Below are positions 29,357 to 37,718 of a DNA stretch of 64,000 nt, piece after piece. This DNA comes from Thalassotalea sp. HSM 43 (GTDB lineage Bacteria > Pseudomonadota > Gammaproteobacteria > Enterobacterales > Alteromonadaceae), in the NCBI RefSeq assembly GCF_004752005.1, contig NZ_CP038493.1, positions 992,001 to 1,056,000 on the forward strand. The letters run 5' to 3'. Position numbers and translations under genes: made by a program. The notes under the pieces were generated by a model, which saw only the letters and a program-made list of their open reading frames with translations, searched no databases and was not told the origin of the DNA. How positions within the stretch are numbered: position 1 is the stretch's first letter; each line of letters opens with the position of its first letter.

Positions 29357-30453
29357 TGTTAGCTATTGATATATCGCTCAGCTATCCAGGCTTTAAGCTC
29401 GATTTTGCCCAGCACATCAAGGTTGATGGCATAACCGGTATTTTAGGTCATTCTGGATCCGGTAAAACCAGCTTATTACGCATAATCTCGGGCCTTAATA
29501 ATGACGCAGATGGGCAGATAACTTTTTCTGATCAAGTCATGCAAGATGACTCGACATTTATCGCCGCCGACAAAAGACAGATTGGCTTTGTGTTTCAAGA
29601 CGCCCGCCTGTTTCCACATCTAAATGTCGAACAAAACCTGGCATTTGCATTAAAGCGCAGCCGAAATAAAGGCTTATCGCTGGCTACAATCAGTAAACTG
29701 ACCAAAATCGACGCCTTGTTATCACGCAGTGTCGATAAACTGTCTGCCGGAGAGAAGCAACGTGTTGCCTTAGCCAGAGCTCTGTTGAGTGCCCCTAAAC
29801 TCTTGCTTTTAGATGAACCGTTAAGCTCGCTCGATAACAAGAGTCGTGGGGAAATGATCACCCTGTTAAAAGACATCCACCAGCAATTGTCTCTACCCAT
29901 GCTATATGTCAGTCATAGCGTTGCTGAGATCCAACAATTGGCGGATGACGTGTTGGTCATGGAACAAGGCAAAGTGATTCAAATGGGCCATGTGCATCAC
30001 GTTATTAATCAACTTGATCAATCAATTGCCTCATCATTTAGCCAGCAAACATCGTTGTCACTTAAAGTTCAGCAGCATTTAATAAACTTTGGTTTAACAC
30101 AGTTGGCATTGATTGATGACAACAGCCATGATCAACAGGGCCGAAAACAGCACATCAATCTATTTAGTAACGTTATCAATCAGCCATTAGGCAGCTTTAC
30201 CCGCGCCTATGTCATGGCAAGTGACATCTCGATTACGTTAGAAAAATCTGAGAACAGTTCAATTAACAATATTATTGCCGGTAACATTAGTGAAATTCGT
30301 CGCTTGAGTCGCAACCTTGCGCTGGTTTATGTCGACGTATTGAGCAACCGATTTGCGGTAAACATTTCCCGCTACTCGGTCGAAAAGTTGAATTTGCAGA
30401 TTGGTTCAGAGGTTTATATTCAATTTAAAGCCTCGGCGATAAGGCATTTATAA
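29356..30453 (+). CDS. modC: Molybdate ABC transporter ATPase ModC
   Basis: A 365-residue ATPase with Walker A GHSGSGKTS (about 32-40), signature LSAGEKQR, Walker B LLLLDEPLS and the H-loop YVSHSVAEIQQ. A C-terminal TOBE/Mop-like molybdate-binding domain spans about 295-362. It ends the operon and is followed by a terminator. No modE gene is in the window. Confidence 0.95.
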   Translation: MLAIDISLSYPGFKLDFAQHIKVDGITGILGHSGSGKTSLLRIISGLNNDADGQITFSDQVMQDDSTFIAADKRQIGFVFQDARLFPHLNVEQNLAFALKRSRNKGLSLATISKLTKIDALLSRSVDKLSAGEKQRVALARALLSAPKLLLLDEPLSSLDNKSRGEMITLLKDIHQQLSLPMLYVSHSVAEIQQLADDVLVMEQGKVIQMGHVHHVINQLDQSIASSFSQQTSLSLKVQQHLINFGLTQLALIDDNSHDQQGRKQHINLFSNVINQPLGSFTRAYVMASDISITLEKSENSSINNIIAGNISEIRRLSRNLALVYVDVLSNRFAVNISRYSVEKLNLQIGSEVYIQFKASAIRHL

Positions 30454-30473
30454 ATCCTTGTCGACAGACAAAT

Positions 30474-30505
30474 AAAAATGCCCTCAATTGAGGGCATTTT
30501 TATTT
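30474..30505. terminator. Terminator of the moa-mob-mod operon
   Basis: Hairpin AAAAATGCCCTCAA/TTGAGGGCATTTTT between converging modC and rmf. Its A and T tracts allow use in both directions. Confidence 0.85.
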
Positions 30506-30523
30506 GAATTCGTTACCTTAGTT

Positions 30524-30697
30524 TTACTTGAATAATCCCAAATTTCGATCGTTAATCGCTTCACGCCAGCCGCCTAGCCATTGCATTTTTGCTTCTTCCG
30601 TTTGGTAAGGACAATTATCTCTTTGTTTCCCGGCAAGACCTGCCTGGTAGCCATTAGAATGAGCTCGTTCTAGACGATCACGCTTCTGTCTTTTCAT
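30524..30697 (-). CDS. rmf: Ribosome modulation factor RMF
   Basis: A 57-residue protein beginning MKRQKRDRLERAHSNGYQAG, with NCPYQTEEAKMQWLGGWREA. This is nearly the E. coli RMF pattern. RMF dimerises 70S ribosomes to inactive 100S particles in stationary phase. A GAGGAAT ribosome site lies just before the ATG, and a 380-base leader region is upstream. The gene is easily missed because of its size. Confidence 0.96.
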   Translation of the reverse strand: MKRQKRDRLERAHSNGYQAGLAGKQRDNCPYQTEEAKMQWLGGWREAINDRNLGLFK

Positions 30698-31078
30698 AAA
30701 TGATTCCTCTATTATTTGAAGATCAGCGGTTACAGGGACACCGCTTGGAAGTGGTCGAAATTACTGCGTCGACATATCTAATATAGACGTATTTAAAACT
30801 CCGACGCAAGCCCTTTTATGTAATCAAAGAGACGAAAATTGTTGCCATTGATTACAATAATTTATGATTTTTTGTTGATATTTATTGATTATTCACCCGT
30901 TTTAATTGCACTAAAGCCTTAAAAACGTCATTTATCTGTAATAAAAACATCACGTTAAATTGATAGGGTGAAATGTTTAAAACAAGACTTTTAACCTCAG
31001 TGCGCCAAGATACATCATAAAAAACTATTAAAAAGATGGTTTTACATCTAAAAATATCTACAAAAGTACCGATATAGA
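30698..31078. other. Intergenic region upstream of rmf
   Basis: This 381-base AT-rich stretch should carry the rmf promoter (minus strand). It also holds the 3' flank of the DUF3820 gene. I see no convincing open frame, hairpin terminator or known regulator site in it. Confidence 0.5.
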
Positions 31079-31291
31079 TTAATCTTTAAGCAATGGCATT
31101 AACATCGACTCTAAGCCGTTAACTTTAACTTCATGAATAAGCGCCAATTGTTGGCCAAGTTTGCCGTTAGGAAAACCTTTACCGTTAAACCAAACCAAAT
31201 AAGGCTCAGGTAATAACAAAAGTTTACGACCTGCGTACTTGCCAAACGGCATTGTCGTATTAATCGCGTCGAGTAAAGCTTGTTGATTCAT
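31079..31291 (-). CDS. DUF3820 family protein
   Basis: A 70-residue protein with the family motif MPFGKYAGRKLLLLPEPYLVWF and GFPNGKLGQQLAL. DUF3820 is a small uncharacterised family; a Pseudomonas homologue was described as a quorum-sensing-regulated virulence factor. The ATG at 31291 has a TTTGGA site upstream; an in-frame TTG three codons earlier is less likely. It is divergent from msrA. Confidence 0.85.
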   Translation of the reverse strand: MNQQALLDAINTTMPFGKYAGRKLLLLPEPYLVWFNGKGFPNGKLGQQLALIHEVKVNGLESMLMPLLKD

Positions 31292-31381
31292 ATAGTCCAA
31301 AGAGTTAAACGCAAAATGAATGCGCTAATATAAAGGTTTCATCGTATGATTAATATAACAGCATTAATTTAAGAGACACAA

Positions 31382-31924
31382 ATGACCACGGTTTTATCGA
31401 AAGCCTATCTTGCGGGCGGTTGCTTTTGCTGTATTGAAGCACCTTTGATTCGACTTAAAGGTGTACATCATGCCATCTCCGGATACATGGGTGGGCACGT
31501 AGCCAACCCAAGTTATCGTGACATTTGCTCTGGTCGTTCTGGCCACGCGGAAGTCGTAGAAGTAGCCTATGACCCTAGCATCATAGGTTTTGCAGAGTTA
31601 TTGCAGGTATTTTTTACCGTTCATGATCCAACACAACTCAATCGCCAAGGTAACGATGTTGGTAGTCAATATCGCTCTGCTATATTCCCTATTGATAACG
31701 AGCAACAGGTAATGGCGGAAAAGATGATTAAAGAACTCGATAACAATGGGGTTTTAAACAGCAGCATTGTTACCACTATCGAACCATTACAAACGTTTTA
31801 CCCAGCTGAGAATGCACATCAAAGCTATTTTGATAACAACCCATATCAGCCTTACTGCCAGATAATTATCGCCCCTAAGTTACAAAAATTTGCGCACCTG
31901 TTTAGTGACAAACTAAAACCTTAA
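31382..31924 (+). CDS. msrA: Peptide-methionine (S)-S-oxide reductase MsrA
   Basis: Repairs methionine-S-sulfoxide. The 180-residue protein has the MsrA folds GYMGGHVANPSYRDICSGRSGHAEVVEV and GNDVGSQYRSAIF. The catalytic cysteine is Cys14 in GGCFCC, where nearly all relatives read GGCFWC, so the substrate-pocket Trp is replaced by Cys16. The C-terminal half lacks the usual Gly-rich resolving-Cys tail, though Cys16/17 could take part in recycling. Whether the substitution alters activity is unknown. Confidence 0.88.
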   Translation: MTTVLSKAYLAGGCFCCIEAPLIRLKGVHHAISGYMGGHVANPSYRDICSGRSGHAEVVEVAYDPSIIGFAELLQVFFTVHDPTQLNRQGNDVGSQYRSAIFPIDNEQQVMAEKMIKELDNNGVLNSSIVTTIEPLQTFYPAENAHQSYFDNNPYQPYCQIIIAPKLQKFAHLFSDKLKP

Positions 31925-31935
31925 GTTGATACAAC

Positions 31936-31974
31936 AAGCTGTTAATTTAAGCTGTTAATTTAAGCTGTTAATAT
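31936..31974. repeat. 13-base tandem repeat after msrA
   Basis: Three copies of AAGCTGTTAATTT (third ends AAT), directly downstream of the msrA stop. Confidence 0.85.
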
Positions 31975-32002
31975 AAGCATTTATATAAAGCGCGACCATA
32001 AA

Positions 32003-32032
32003 AAACCCTCTAACCATAACGGCAGAGGGTTT
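32003..32032. terminator. Terminator between msrA and ybbN
   Basis: Hairpin AAACCCTCT/AGAGGGTTT with an A tract on its left, so it works best for ybbN on the minus strand. Confidence 0.7.
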
Positions 32033-32069
32033 GTAATATACGCGCTAAATCTGCCGCGTCGATAAACCG

Positions 32070-32918
32070 CTAGTACATCATCGCAAAGAGTTTGCGACGA
32101 TAGGTTGTCGCCAATTTGTCGCCTTCAGCGAGTCCGGCGATAACATCGAGCATTAATTTTTTACTGTCAGCATCACTTGAGTCCCCGAGTAACAAGCTAT
32201 AAAGCAATTGCAATGCTTCTTCTTGGCGATTCACTTGAGAATATTGTACCGCCAATTCACGCTTTATCTCGACGTTATCAGGTTGCTCCAGCACCTTTTT
32301 CTCCAGTGCTTGAATTTCCGGTGAATTTCCGGCTTTTTCAGCCAATTCAAGTTTTGACATCAATGATTGATAGTAAGAATCTTGATCAACCATTAGAACA
32401 CTTTCAAGCAATGCTTTGGCTTGTTCTAGCTTACCGACTTGAATAGAAACATCAGCGAACGCTTTAGTAATATCCGCACGCTTGTCATCCAACGCTTTGG
32501 CTTGGGTCAAGGCCGATAACGCCTCGCCTATTTGTCCTTGTTCAAGTGCCTGCAAGCCATTTGCCAATAATGTATCTTCTGGCTTAGGTAAAAACTTGGC
32601 AAGAAACTCATCAAGTTGTTGTTCTGTCTGAGCACCGGCAATACCATCGACTGGTTGGCCTTGCTTTACCATAACCGCCGTAGGTAAAGACTGAATACCA
32701 AACTGTTGCGCAATCGCTTGTTGAGTTGCACAATCAACGGTAGCCAACGTAATAAATTGTTCAAAACCCGTTAACTTGCGAGCTAACATATCTCTTAGCT
32801 CAATACTCTCTGGCATCTGTTCGGCAAAAAAGTCGACTAATACCAATTTTTTTTGTGATTCTTCTAACACCACTTGCTGAAAATTCTCTGGGGTCAGAGC
32901 AACGGTTGCTTGTGTCAT
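32070..32918 (-). CDS. ybbN: Thioredoxin-domain co-chaperone YbbN (CnoX)
   Basis: A 282-residue protein with an N-terminal thioredoxin fold and C-terminal TPR-like helices (about 120-282). The position of CxxC in thioredoxins reads FAEQMPESIELRD, so both redox cysteines are absent. E. coli CnoX also lacks a full CxxC and acts as a holdase that hands clients to GroEL and DnaK under chlorine stress. The IQSLPTAVMVKQGQPVDG loop keeps the cis-Pro region. Confidence 0.88.
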   Translation of the reverse strand: MTQATVALTPENFQQVVLEESQKKLVLVDFFAEQMPESIELRDMLARKLTGFEQFITLATVDCATQQAIAQQFGIQSLPTAVMVKQGQPVDGIAGAQTEQQLDEFLAKFLPKPEDTLLANGLQALEQGQIGEALSALTQAKALDDKRADITKAFADVSIQVGKLEQAKALLESVLMVDQDSYYQSLMSKLELAEKAGNSPEIQALEKKVLEQPDNVEIKRELAVQYSQVNRQEEALQLLYSLLLGDSSDADSKKLMLDVIAGLAEGDKLATTYRRKLFAMMY

Positions 32919-33004
32919 ATGTGTTCTCGTTAAATTAACTCTTATCTATAAAATGTGGGTATACCAGGCAAATTACAAGGGACGCTGAATCAATCGCGCA
33001 ATTG

Positions 33005-33505
33005 TTAACCATCATCGCCGGTGTGATGAATCGCATCGATAACAATCACAATAGCCAGGGCGATAGCGCTAAAGTCATCGTTTTCTACTTCAAGACCATA
33101 ACAATCCGTCATCGAAAACCAACTTTTACTGACTTGCGCCAATTGCTGCTCTTGCTTTTGCTGCTGCTCCGTAAATTGATATTCGTGGCTGAGGAAATTG
33201 CCCATGATAGTCACTTCTCGATCATCAAAGTCGGCGACAAAACGTGACTTAAACAGCGGTGTGAACATCTTTCTCACGCGTATGTTTAGTCCGTCATTGA
33301 AAGTGATAAAAAATGTTGGCCGAAATGCCATTAGCTTTTGCTTAATCTGAGCTAATTCTCGACCTTGCGCATCAAACAAGGTAAAACGTTTGCCAATCGA
33401 GAAAAGCTTACCGCTAACTTGGTAAGCGACTTGCTCATTTTCATCGGTTACCTTGAAGTTTTCGGCAAGGGAAAACAGCTTTTGTTGTAATTGAAATCTT
33501 TTCAT
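33005..33505 (-). CDS. LURP-one-related family protein
   Basis: A 166-residue protein with the tubby-like LURP-one beta-barrel pattern: KLFSLAENFKVTDENEQVAYQVSG, FTLFDAQGRELAQIKQKL, ITFNDGLNIRVRKMF. The C-terminal hydrophobic segment AIALAIVIVIDAI matches the buried helix of the fold. Function in bacteria is unknown; phospholipid or membrane binding is suggested for relatives. It starts with a reasonable ATG and stands alone. Confidence 0.82.
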   Translation of the reverse strand: MKRFQLQQKLFSLAENFKVTDENEQVAYQVSGKLFSIGKRFTLFDAQGRELAQIKQKLMAFRPTFFITFNDGLNIRVRKMFTPLFKSRFVADFDDREVTIMGNFLSHEYQFTEQQQKQEQQLAQVSKSWFSMTDCYGLEVENDDFSAIALAIVIVIDAIHHTGDDG

Positions 33506-33540
33506 ATCAAATTATTATCGACCATTATTATTGGGGCTAT

Positions 33541-33626
33541 CGTCATTAACGCTTTCGTCATTAACGCTTTCGTCATTAAGGCTTTAGTCATAAACGCTTT
33601 AGTCATAAACGCTTTAGTCATTAAAG
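33541..33626. repeat. 15-base tandem repeat
   Basis: Five full and one partial 15-base unit, first CGTCATTAACGCTTT (three units) then AGTCATAAACGCTTT (two units), with a final half unit. It lies between the LURP-one gene and the small lipoprotein gene on the minus strand. Confidence 0.9.
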
Positions 33627-33659
33627 TTATGGATATCACTCACGCTATGGTTGGTTATC

Positions 33660-33989
33660 TCACTGGCTAAGTAGTTCATCGATGTAGGCACACCATTTTT
33701 CACTACCGCGCGCCGGAATGCCTTGCTTACCGCGAATCCCCAGTTTAAATTCAACCACAGACATCCATTCATCCGAGCCGACATCTGGGCCATGGCCTTG
33801 GCCATCACCGCTGCTGATGATTTTATCGACCTGCTGATACCAGCTTGGCGTACACAACAGCGCGGGTTGTGCTTGTTGTATAGGTTGTGTTGGCTGGCAA
33901 GCACTCGATAATAAAATCAGCATAAACAACAGCACCATCAAGCCTAGTGAATTGCCACCATTACGAGAAAACTTTTGCATTAATAACAT
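33660..33989 (-). CDS. Small lipoprotein of unknown function
   Basis: A protein of about 109 residues with a hydrophobic signal and lipobox LLSSAC (Cys at about 31), then QPTQPIQQAQPALLCTPSWY. Its body holds SGDGQGHGPDVGSDEW and WCAYIDELL. I do not recognise the family. The start is uncertain: in-frame ATGs occur at 33980, 33989, 34037 and 34058, none with a strong ribosome site. Confidence 0.6.
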   Translation of the reverse strand: MLLMQKFSRNGGNSLGLMVLLFMLILLSSACQPTQPIQQAQPALLCTPSWYQQVDKIISSGDGQGHGPDVGSDEWMSVVEFKLGIRGKQGIPARGSEKWCAYIDELLSQ

Positions 33990-34060
33990 AGCTCTAAAGT
34001 AATTGTTTAAGTTTTTTATTACAATATGGGTAACCATAGCAAATAACGATCTGGACAACC

Positions 34061-34402
34061 ATGACTGAACAAGACCTGGATACCTACTTAGATACCATTA
34101 ACGAAGAACAACGTCTTTATGCCTTAACAACCAGTGAGGGTGATTGGGTCGTATGTGACTCGGATCAGGACTTCAACGATGTAATGCCTTTATGGGCGGA
34201 TGCTGAACAAGCAAAAAGCTTTTGTGTCGAACAATGGCAGGATTATCAAGTAGGCGAAATTTCGCTTGAGCAATTTCTTGAAGAATGGGTTGGCGATCTT
34301 AATGAAGACAATGTCGGTATTGGCATGAACTGGCGTCTCGATCAAGTTGGCTTAGAACTCAACGCCATCGATTTCGCCAAGCTGTTAGTTAAGGCGCTTT
34401 AG
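34061..34402 (+). CDS. DUF2750 domain protein
   Basis: A 113-residue acidic, Trp-rich protein. EGDWVVCDSD, VMPLWADAEQAKSFC and LEEWVGDLNEDNVGIGMNW match the DUF2750 pattern, a family of unknown function in gammaproteobacteria. The 3' end runs into a 14-base tandem repeat, so its last residues are part of the repeat. Confidence 0.82.
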   Translation: MTEQDLDTYLDTINEEQRLYALTTSEGDWVVCDSDQDFNDVMPLWADAEQAKSFCVEQWQDYQVGEISLEQFLEEWVGDLNEDNVGIGMNWRLDQVGLELNAIDFAKLLVKAL

Positions 34403-34470
34403 TTTAGGCCCTGTAGTTAAGGTCCTTTAGTTAAGGCCCTGTAGTTAAGGCTCAGCAGCCAAGGCTCTGT
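34387..34470. repeat. 14-base tandem repeat overlapping the end of the DUF2750 gene
   Basis: Six units of about AGTTAAGGCCCTGT with small changes. The first unit overlaps the last codons of the DUF2750 gene, and the last forms the left arm of the terminator hairpin. It was probably seeded from the coding 3' end. Confidence 0.88.
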
Positions 34471-34485
34471 AGTCAACAGAGCCTT
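34461..34485. terminator. Hairpin after DUF2750 gene
   Basis: Arms AAGGCTCTGT and ACAGAGCCTT, lying between converging genes. No long T tract follows, so strength is uncertain. Confidence 0.55.
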
Positions 34486-34509
34486 AACGACAACTTCCTA
34501 TACCTCATC

Positions 34510-35328
34510 TTAAAAGTGCCGCGGTTGGCTACGAATACGTTGGTCAAAACGGTTCCAAGCCAACTGCTGTTGCGATGCAACGCTACCCTGCACAGGTTCA
34601 GCCTCGATAACATAGCGCAATGACGTATTTGCATCGGTGCTATCAAATGGATAGCAGGTTATTAATAACAAGCCATCATGATCGCCTAAGTAAAGTTGCT
34701 GGTGCTCAATATCAACGATGCGAATATCGGTAATTTGATAGGCGTATTTATCTCCGGCTAAGTCTTGTAAAAGCACAGGTTCCGACGGGTTCAGGTGCTG
34801 TAAGGCATTAAAGTGGGTATCTCGATGGGCGCTTATCACAACCGTACCCGCCTCACCAGGTTTAGCCGCTTGACCATGTAAACCAGGTGCAAAAGCCAAT
34901 TCCTGCCCGGAATCCCCAGCCAAGACGATATGTTCAACCTGCAAGCTTGGCAAAATCAACTTGGCGATTGGCAATGAATCAAACCAAGGCCACGGTTTAT
35001 GCTGGTTTTCTGTATCACTTTTCTGCCATGCTTTTTGCAGTAAATATTGTGCGGCATACGCCTTGGCATGGATGTAAAAACTATTGCCGATAAACGCCAA
35101 GGCCATAACAAATATCAGCCAACGAATATAAGGGCGATTAGATGACACTGCGCTCGCTGTTGCCTGCTTGGTTTTCTTTGCCCTTGTATGAGCTGTTGTA
35201 TGAGCTGTTGTATGGGCTGTTGTATCCGCGCTTGTGCTCGAGTTTGCGTTTGTTTGATTGCGGTCACTCGCGTCATTTTCAGTGCTAAGTGTTAATGAGC
35301 GAATATCGACGACGGGTTGATATTTCAT
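34510..35328 (-). CDS. Class GN sortase of the proteobacterial dedicated sortase system
   Basis: A 272-residue transpeptidase anchored by one transmembrane segment (about 68-84). The catalytic set is His168 (VVISAHRDTHF), Cys225 (LLITCYPF) and Arg238 (SLRYV). Such sortases in Gram-negative marine bacteria pair with a single target, here the adjacent upstream gene. Before the membrane segment is a cytoplasmic tail of about 65 residues with a 4-residue repeat (TAHT). AAGGAGG lies before the ATG. It is 13 bases after the target gene. Confidence 0.9.
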   Translation of the reverse strand: MKYQPVVDIRSLTLSTENDASDRNQTNANSSTSADTTAHTTAHTTAHTRAKKTKQATASAVSSNRPYIRWLIFVMALAFIGNSFYIHAKAYAAQYLLQKAWQKSDTENQHKPWPWFDSLPIAKLILPSLQVEHIVLAGDSGQELAFAPGLHGQAAKPGEAGTVVISAHRDTHFNALQHLNPSEPVLLQDLAGDKYAYQITDIRIVDIEHQQLYLGDHDGLLLITCYPFDSTDANTSLRYVIEAEPVQGSVASQQQLAWNRFDQRIRSQPRHF

Positions 35329-35341
35329 ATTCCTGCCCTCC

Positions 35342-37594
35342 TTAATTTTGTTGGTTATCGCTGGTATCTATATGGTCTCGCTTAAAACGGTCACGACATC
35401 GCAACGACAGTTGCCATAATGCGCAGATCAGCAGTAATAACAGGCCCGTTTGTAAGTGCCGAGCAGACATGGTTGCCGTTTGCCCAATCGATAATGGCAT
35501 TTGCGTCGCACTGGGCTTGTTTGTGTTTGGCGTTTTGCTATCGGCTAACGTTGAACCATGCGGCATGGCGTTGGCTACGTTTTTCTGATGCAAAATATCT
35601 TGCATCGCTCTCGCCGGCGTATGATCAACCGCTACAAAGCTGGTGTATTTGCTCATTAAGCGATTATCTAAGGCCAAAAGGGTGATGTCATCGACTAACG
35701 CTTGGCGCTCGGTTTGCGAACTGGTGCGTAGTTTTTGATACTCTAATTGTTTGATTTTTTGCCTTGCCCACCAGGTTTTAATACCGCTGTGTGGTTGCCC
35801 TGTTATGGTATTGAGTGATTGTTGCCATTGTTGCTCAGCAACTTTACCCGACACTTCTATATGTTGCGCAGCGGTTTCACCGACAGGCCAACGCACACTT
35901 ACCAACAATGGTTGGCCCATATAGACATCAGCAACCTTATTTGGAAACATGCCATGCGGTTGAGTTGGCCATTGAATATTGATATCTGTTAATTGCGGCT
36001 GATTTAAGCGACTCAATAAAGTCTGCATTTGTGTTTGCACTTCACTGATGTCACCAATATAGGTGTAACTGCCACGGCCAAGTTCGGCGCTGCGTTGCAT
36101 AAAATAGCTATTGGGAGCACTGCCGATACCTACCGTATGTAAGCGGGCATCCGCTAACGAATTATTGATAGCGAGGAACAATTGTTGTTCATTACCAATT
36201 GCGCCATCAGTGATAAACACAATTTGACGTAACATGTTATCCAGTACCGGCATATGCATTGCGGCATTGAGCGCCGGCAACATTTCGGTACCACCATCGG
36301 CTTGTAAAGATTGAACAAAGCGTTGCCCATATTGAATATTGGCATGTGTTGCGTATTGAGGCGTACCGTATAAAGCGCGCATACTGGAATCAAACTCAAT
36401 GACATTAAATCGGTCAGCTGCCGTCAATTGCGATAACGCAAACGCTAAGGCCTGTTTGGCTTGTTCCATTGAACGCCCGCCCATTGACCCCGATGTATCG
36501 ATGATATAAATCATTTCCTTGGCAATATGGTTGTGTGAGGCGGCAATTTTCGGTGGCATAAACATCAACAAGCCATACTGATAGTTATCATCTTGCTCAG
36601 TAAATAATGCCGCCCTGACCATACTTGCATCGGATAGCTGCCAACGTAAAACAAAGTCTCTGTCCATGGCAACCTGTTGTTGCTGTAGGCTAATCTGATA
36701 GGCATTGTCGGCGTTATAATCTTTTTGCTGAGTGATAAGGTGATATTGGCTGTTGATCTTATCCAGCGGTAAACCTTGATTTAAATAAACGTTTATTTTT
36801 GCCGATTGCCCTGCTCCCTTGTGCTCCTGTGGCGGAGTGATGCGTGAGGCGTCAGTTACCTGATTATTATCAAGTGCCCAACCACTGCCTGATTGCGCAG
36901 CCAAAGGTTGCAACTGCTGCGCTTGCAATTGTTGTTCAATGTCGTGCTGGTATTGTTGCTCAGCCTGGTCTTTAAACTGCTGGGGAATGTATCTAGGGGT
37001 GATGGTTAATGGCAACCGTAAAGCGAAATGACTGTCTTGCAGCTGCAGTTGTTGCAAAAAGCTGATTTCAATTTCTATTGATTCTCCCGGTGGAATGTTG
37101 GCCACTGAGGTGGTAAAAAGATTGGCTCGCTCTTGTTCAAGCAACGCCGCTTTTTTACCTTGCTGCTTAGCTTGTTGATAGATGATTTTCGCCTGCTTTC
37201 GCGGTTTAATTTCCGACTTAATAATGCGCTCGCCAATACGCATCTGCATATCATCGACTGCGACACCATCTTGTAATGGAAACACATAAATCGCCTCAGC
37301 CCATTGTTTAGATGGGTTTTCAAATGACTGTTTTAAGGTGATTCGCGCCATCATGCCAGTCACATTAACGGTATAGTCACTGTTACTGATGATGCCTACT
37401 TGATAGCCTTGCGGCTGCTTGAGAAACATGGTGCCCGAGCTAATCGCGTTATAATCAATAGTCGGTTCAAATGATGTTTGATTGACGCTCGCATTGGCAA
37501 TATGACTGAACACTAATGCGCTGCCAAACATTAGATAACATAGCCATGCTAATGCATTGTTGAGTTGAATTTTTGCGGTGGATTTTACACTCAT
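35342..37594 (-). CDS. Marine proteobacterial sortase target protein (VIT and VWA domains)
   Basis: A 750-residue protein with a signal peptide, an N-terminal VIT domain (about 55-180), and a VWA domain (from about 362) with the MIDAS motif IDTSGSMGG. A C-terminal hydrophobic segment precedes the basic tail CRDRFKRD. It is the expected substrate of the adjacent sortase. The position of the LPXTG-type signal reads IGQTATM, then HLQTG nearer the membrane, so a canonical motif is not evident. An 18-base direct-repeat element lies about 83 bases before the start. Confidence 0.9.
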   Translation of the reverse strand: MSVKSTAKIQLNNALAWLCYLMFGSALVFSHIANASVNQTSFEPTIDYNAISSGTMFLKQPQGYQVGIISNSDYTVNVTGMMARITLKQSFENPSKQWAEAIYVFPLQDGVAVDDMQMRIGERIIKSEIKPRKQAKIIYQQAKQQGKKAALLEQERANLFTTSVANIPPGESIEIEISFLQQLQLQDSHFALRLPLTITPRYIPQQFKDQAEQQYQHDIEQQLQAQQLQPLAAQSGSGWALDNNQVTDASRITPPQEHKGAGQSAKINVYLNQGLPLDKINSQYHLITQQKDYNADNAYQISLQQQQVAMDRDFVLRWQLSDASMVRAALFTEQDDNYQYGLLMFMPPKIAASHNHIAKEMIYIIDTSGSMGGRSMEQAKQALAFALSQLTAADRFNVIEFDSSMRALYGTPQYATHANIQYGQRFVQSLQADGGTEMLPALNAAMHMPVLDNMLRQIVFITDGAIGNEQQLFLAINNSLADARLHTVGIGSAPNSYFMQRSAELGRGSYTYIGDISEVQTQMQTLLSRLNQPQLTDINIQWPTQPHGMFPNKVADVYMGQPLLVSVRWPVGETAAQHIEVSGKVAEQQWQQSLNTITGQPHSGIKTWWARQKIKQLEYQKLRTSSQTERQALVDDITLLALDNRLMSKYTSFVAVDHTPARAMQDILHQKNVANAMPHGSTLADSKTPNTNKPSATQMPLSIGQTATMSARHLQTGLLLLLICALWQLSLRCRDRFKRDHIDTSDNQQN

Positions 37595-37676
37595 AACATA
37601 TCTCCATTAAGTTATAAGTGCAGTAAAACAATAAACCCTGACCTTTCTGCAAAGCCAAAGTGACAAGTCAGAGATT

Positions 37677-37694
37677 AATTATGACCAATTATGA
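37677..37694. promoter_or_regulatory. Candidate PdsR operator before the sortase target gene
   Basis: Two AATTATGA octamers with a two-base spacer give a 10-base period direct repeat, as used by OmpR-type regulators. Seventeen of these bases are identical to an element at 40866-40882 between pdsO and pdsR. It lies 83 bases upstream of the target gene start. Confidence 0.6.
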
Positions 37695-37718
37695 CATGCC
37701 AGTATTTATCGCGAGCAA

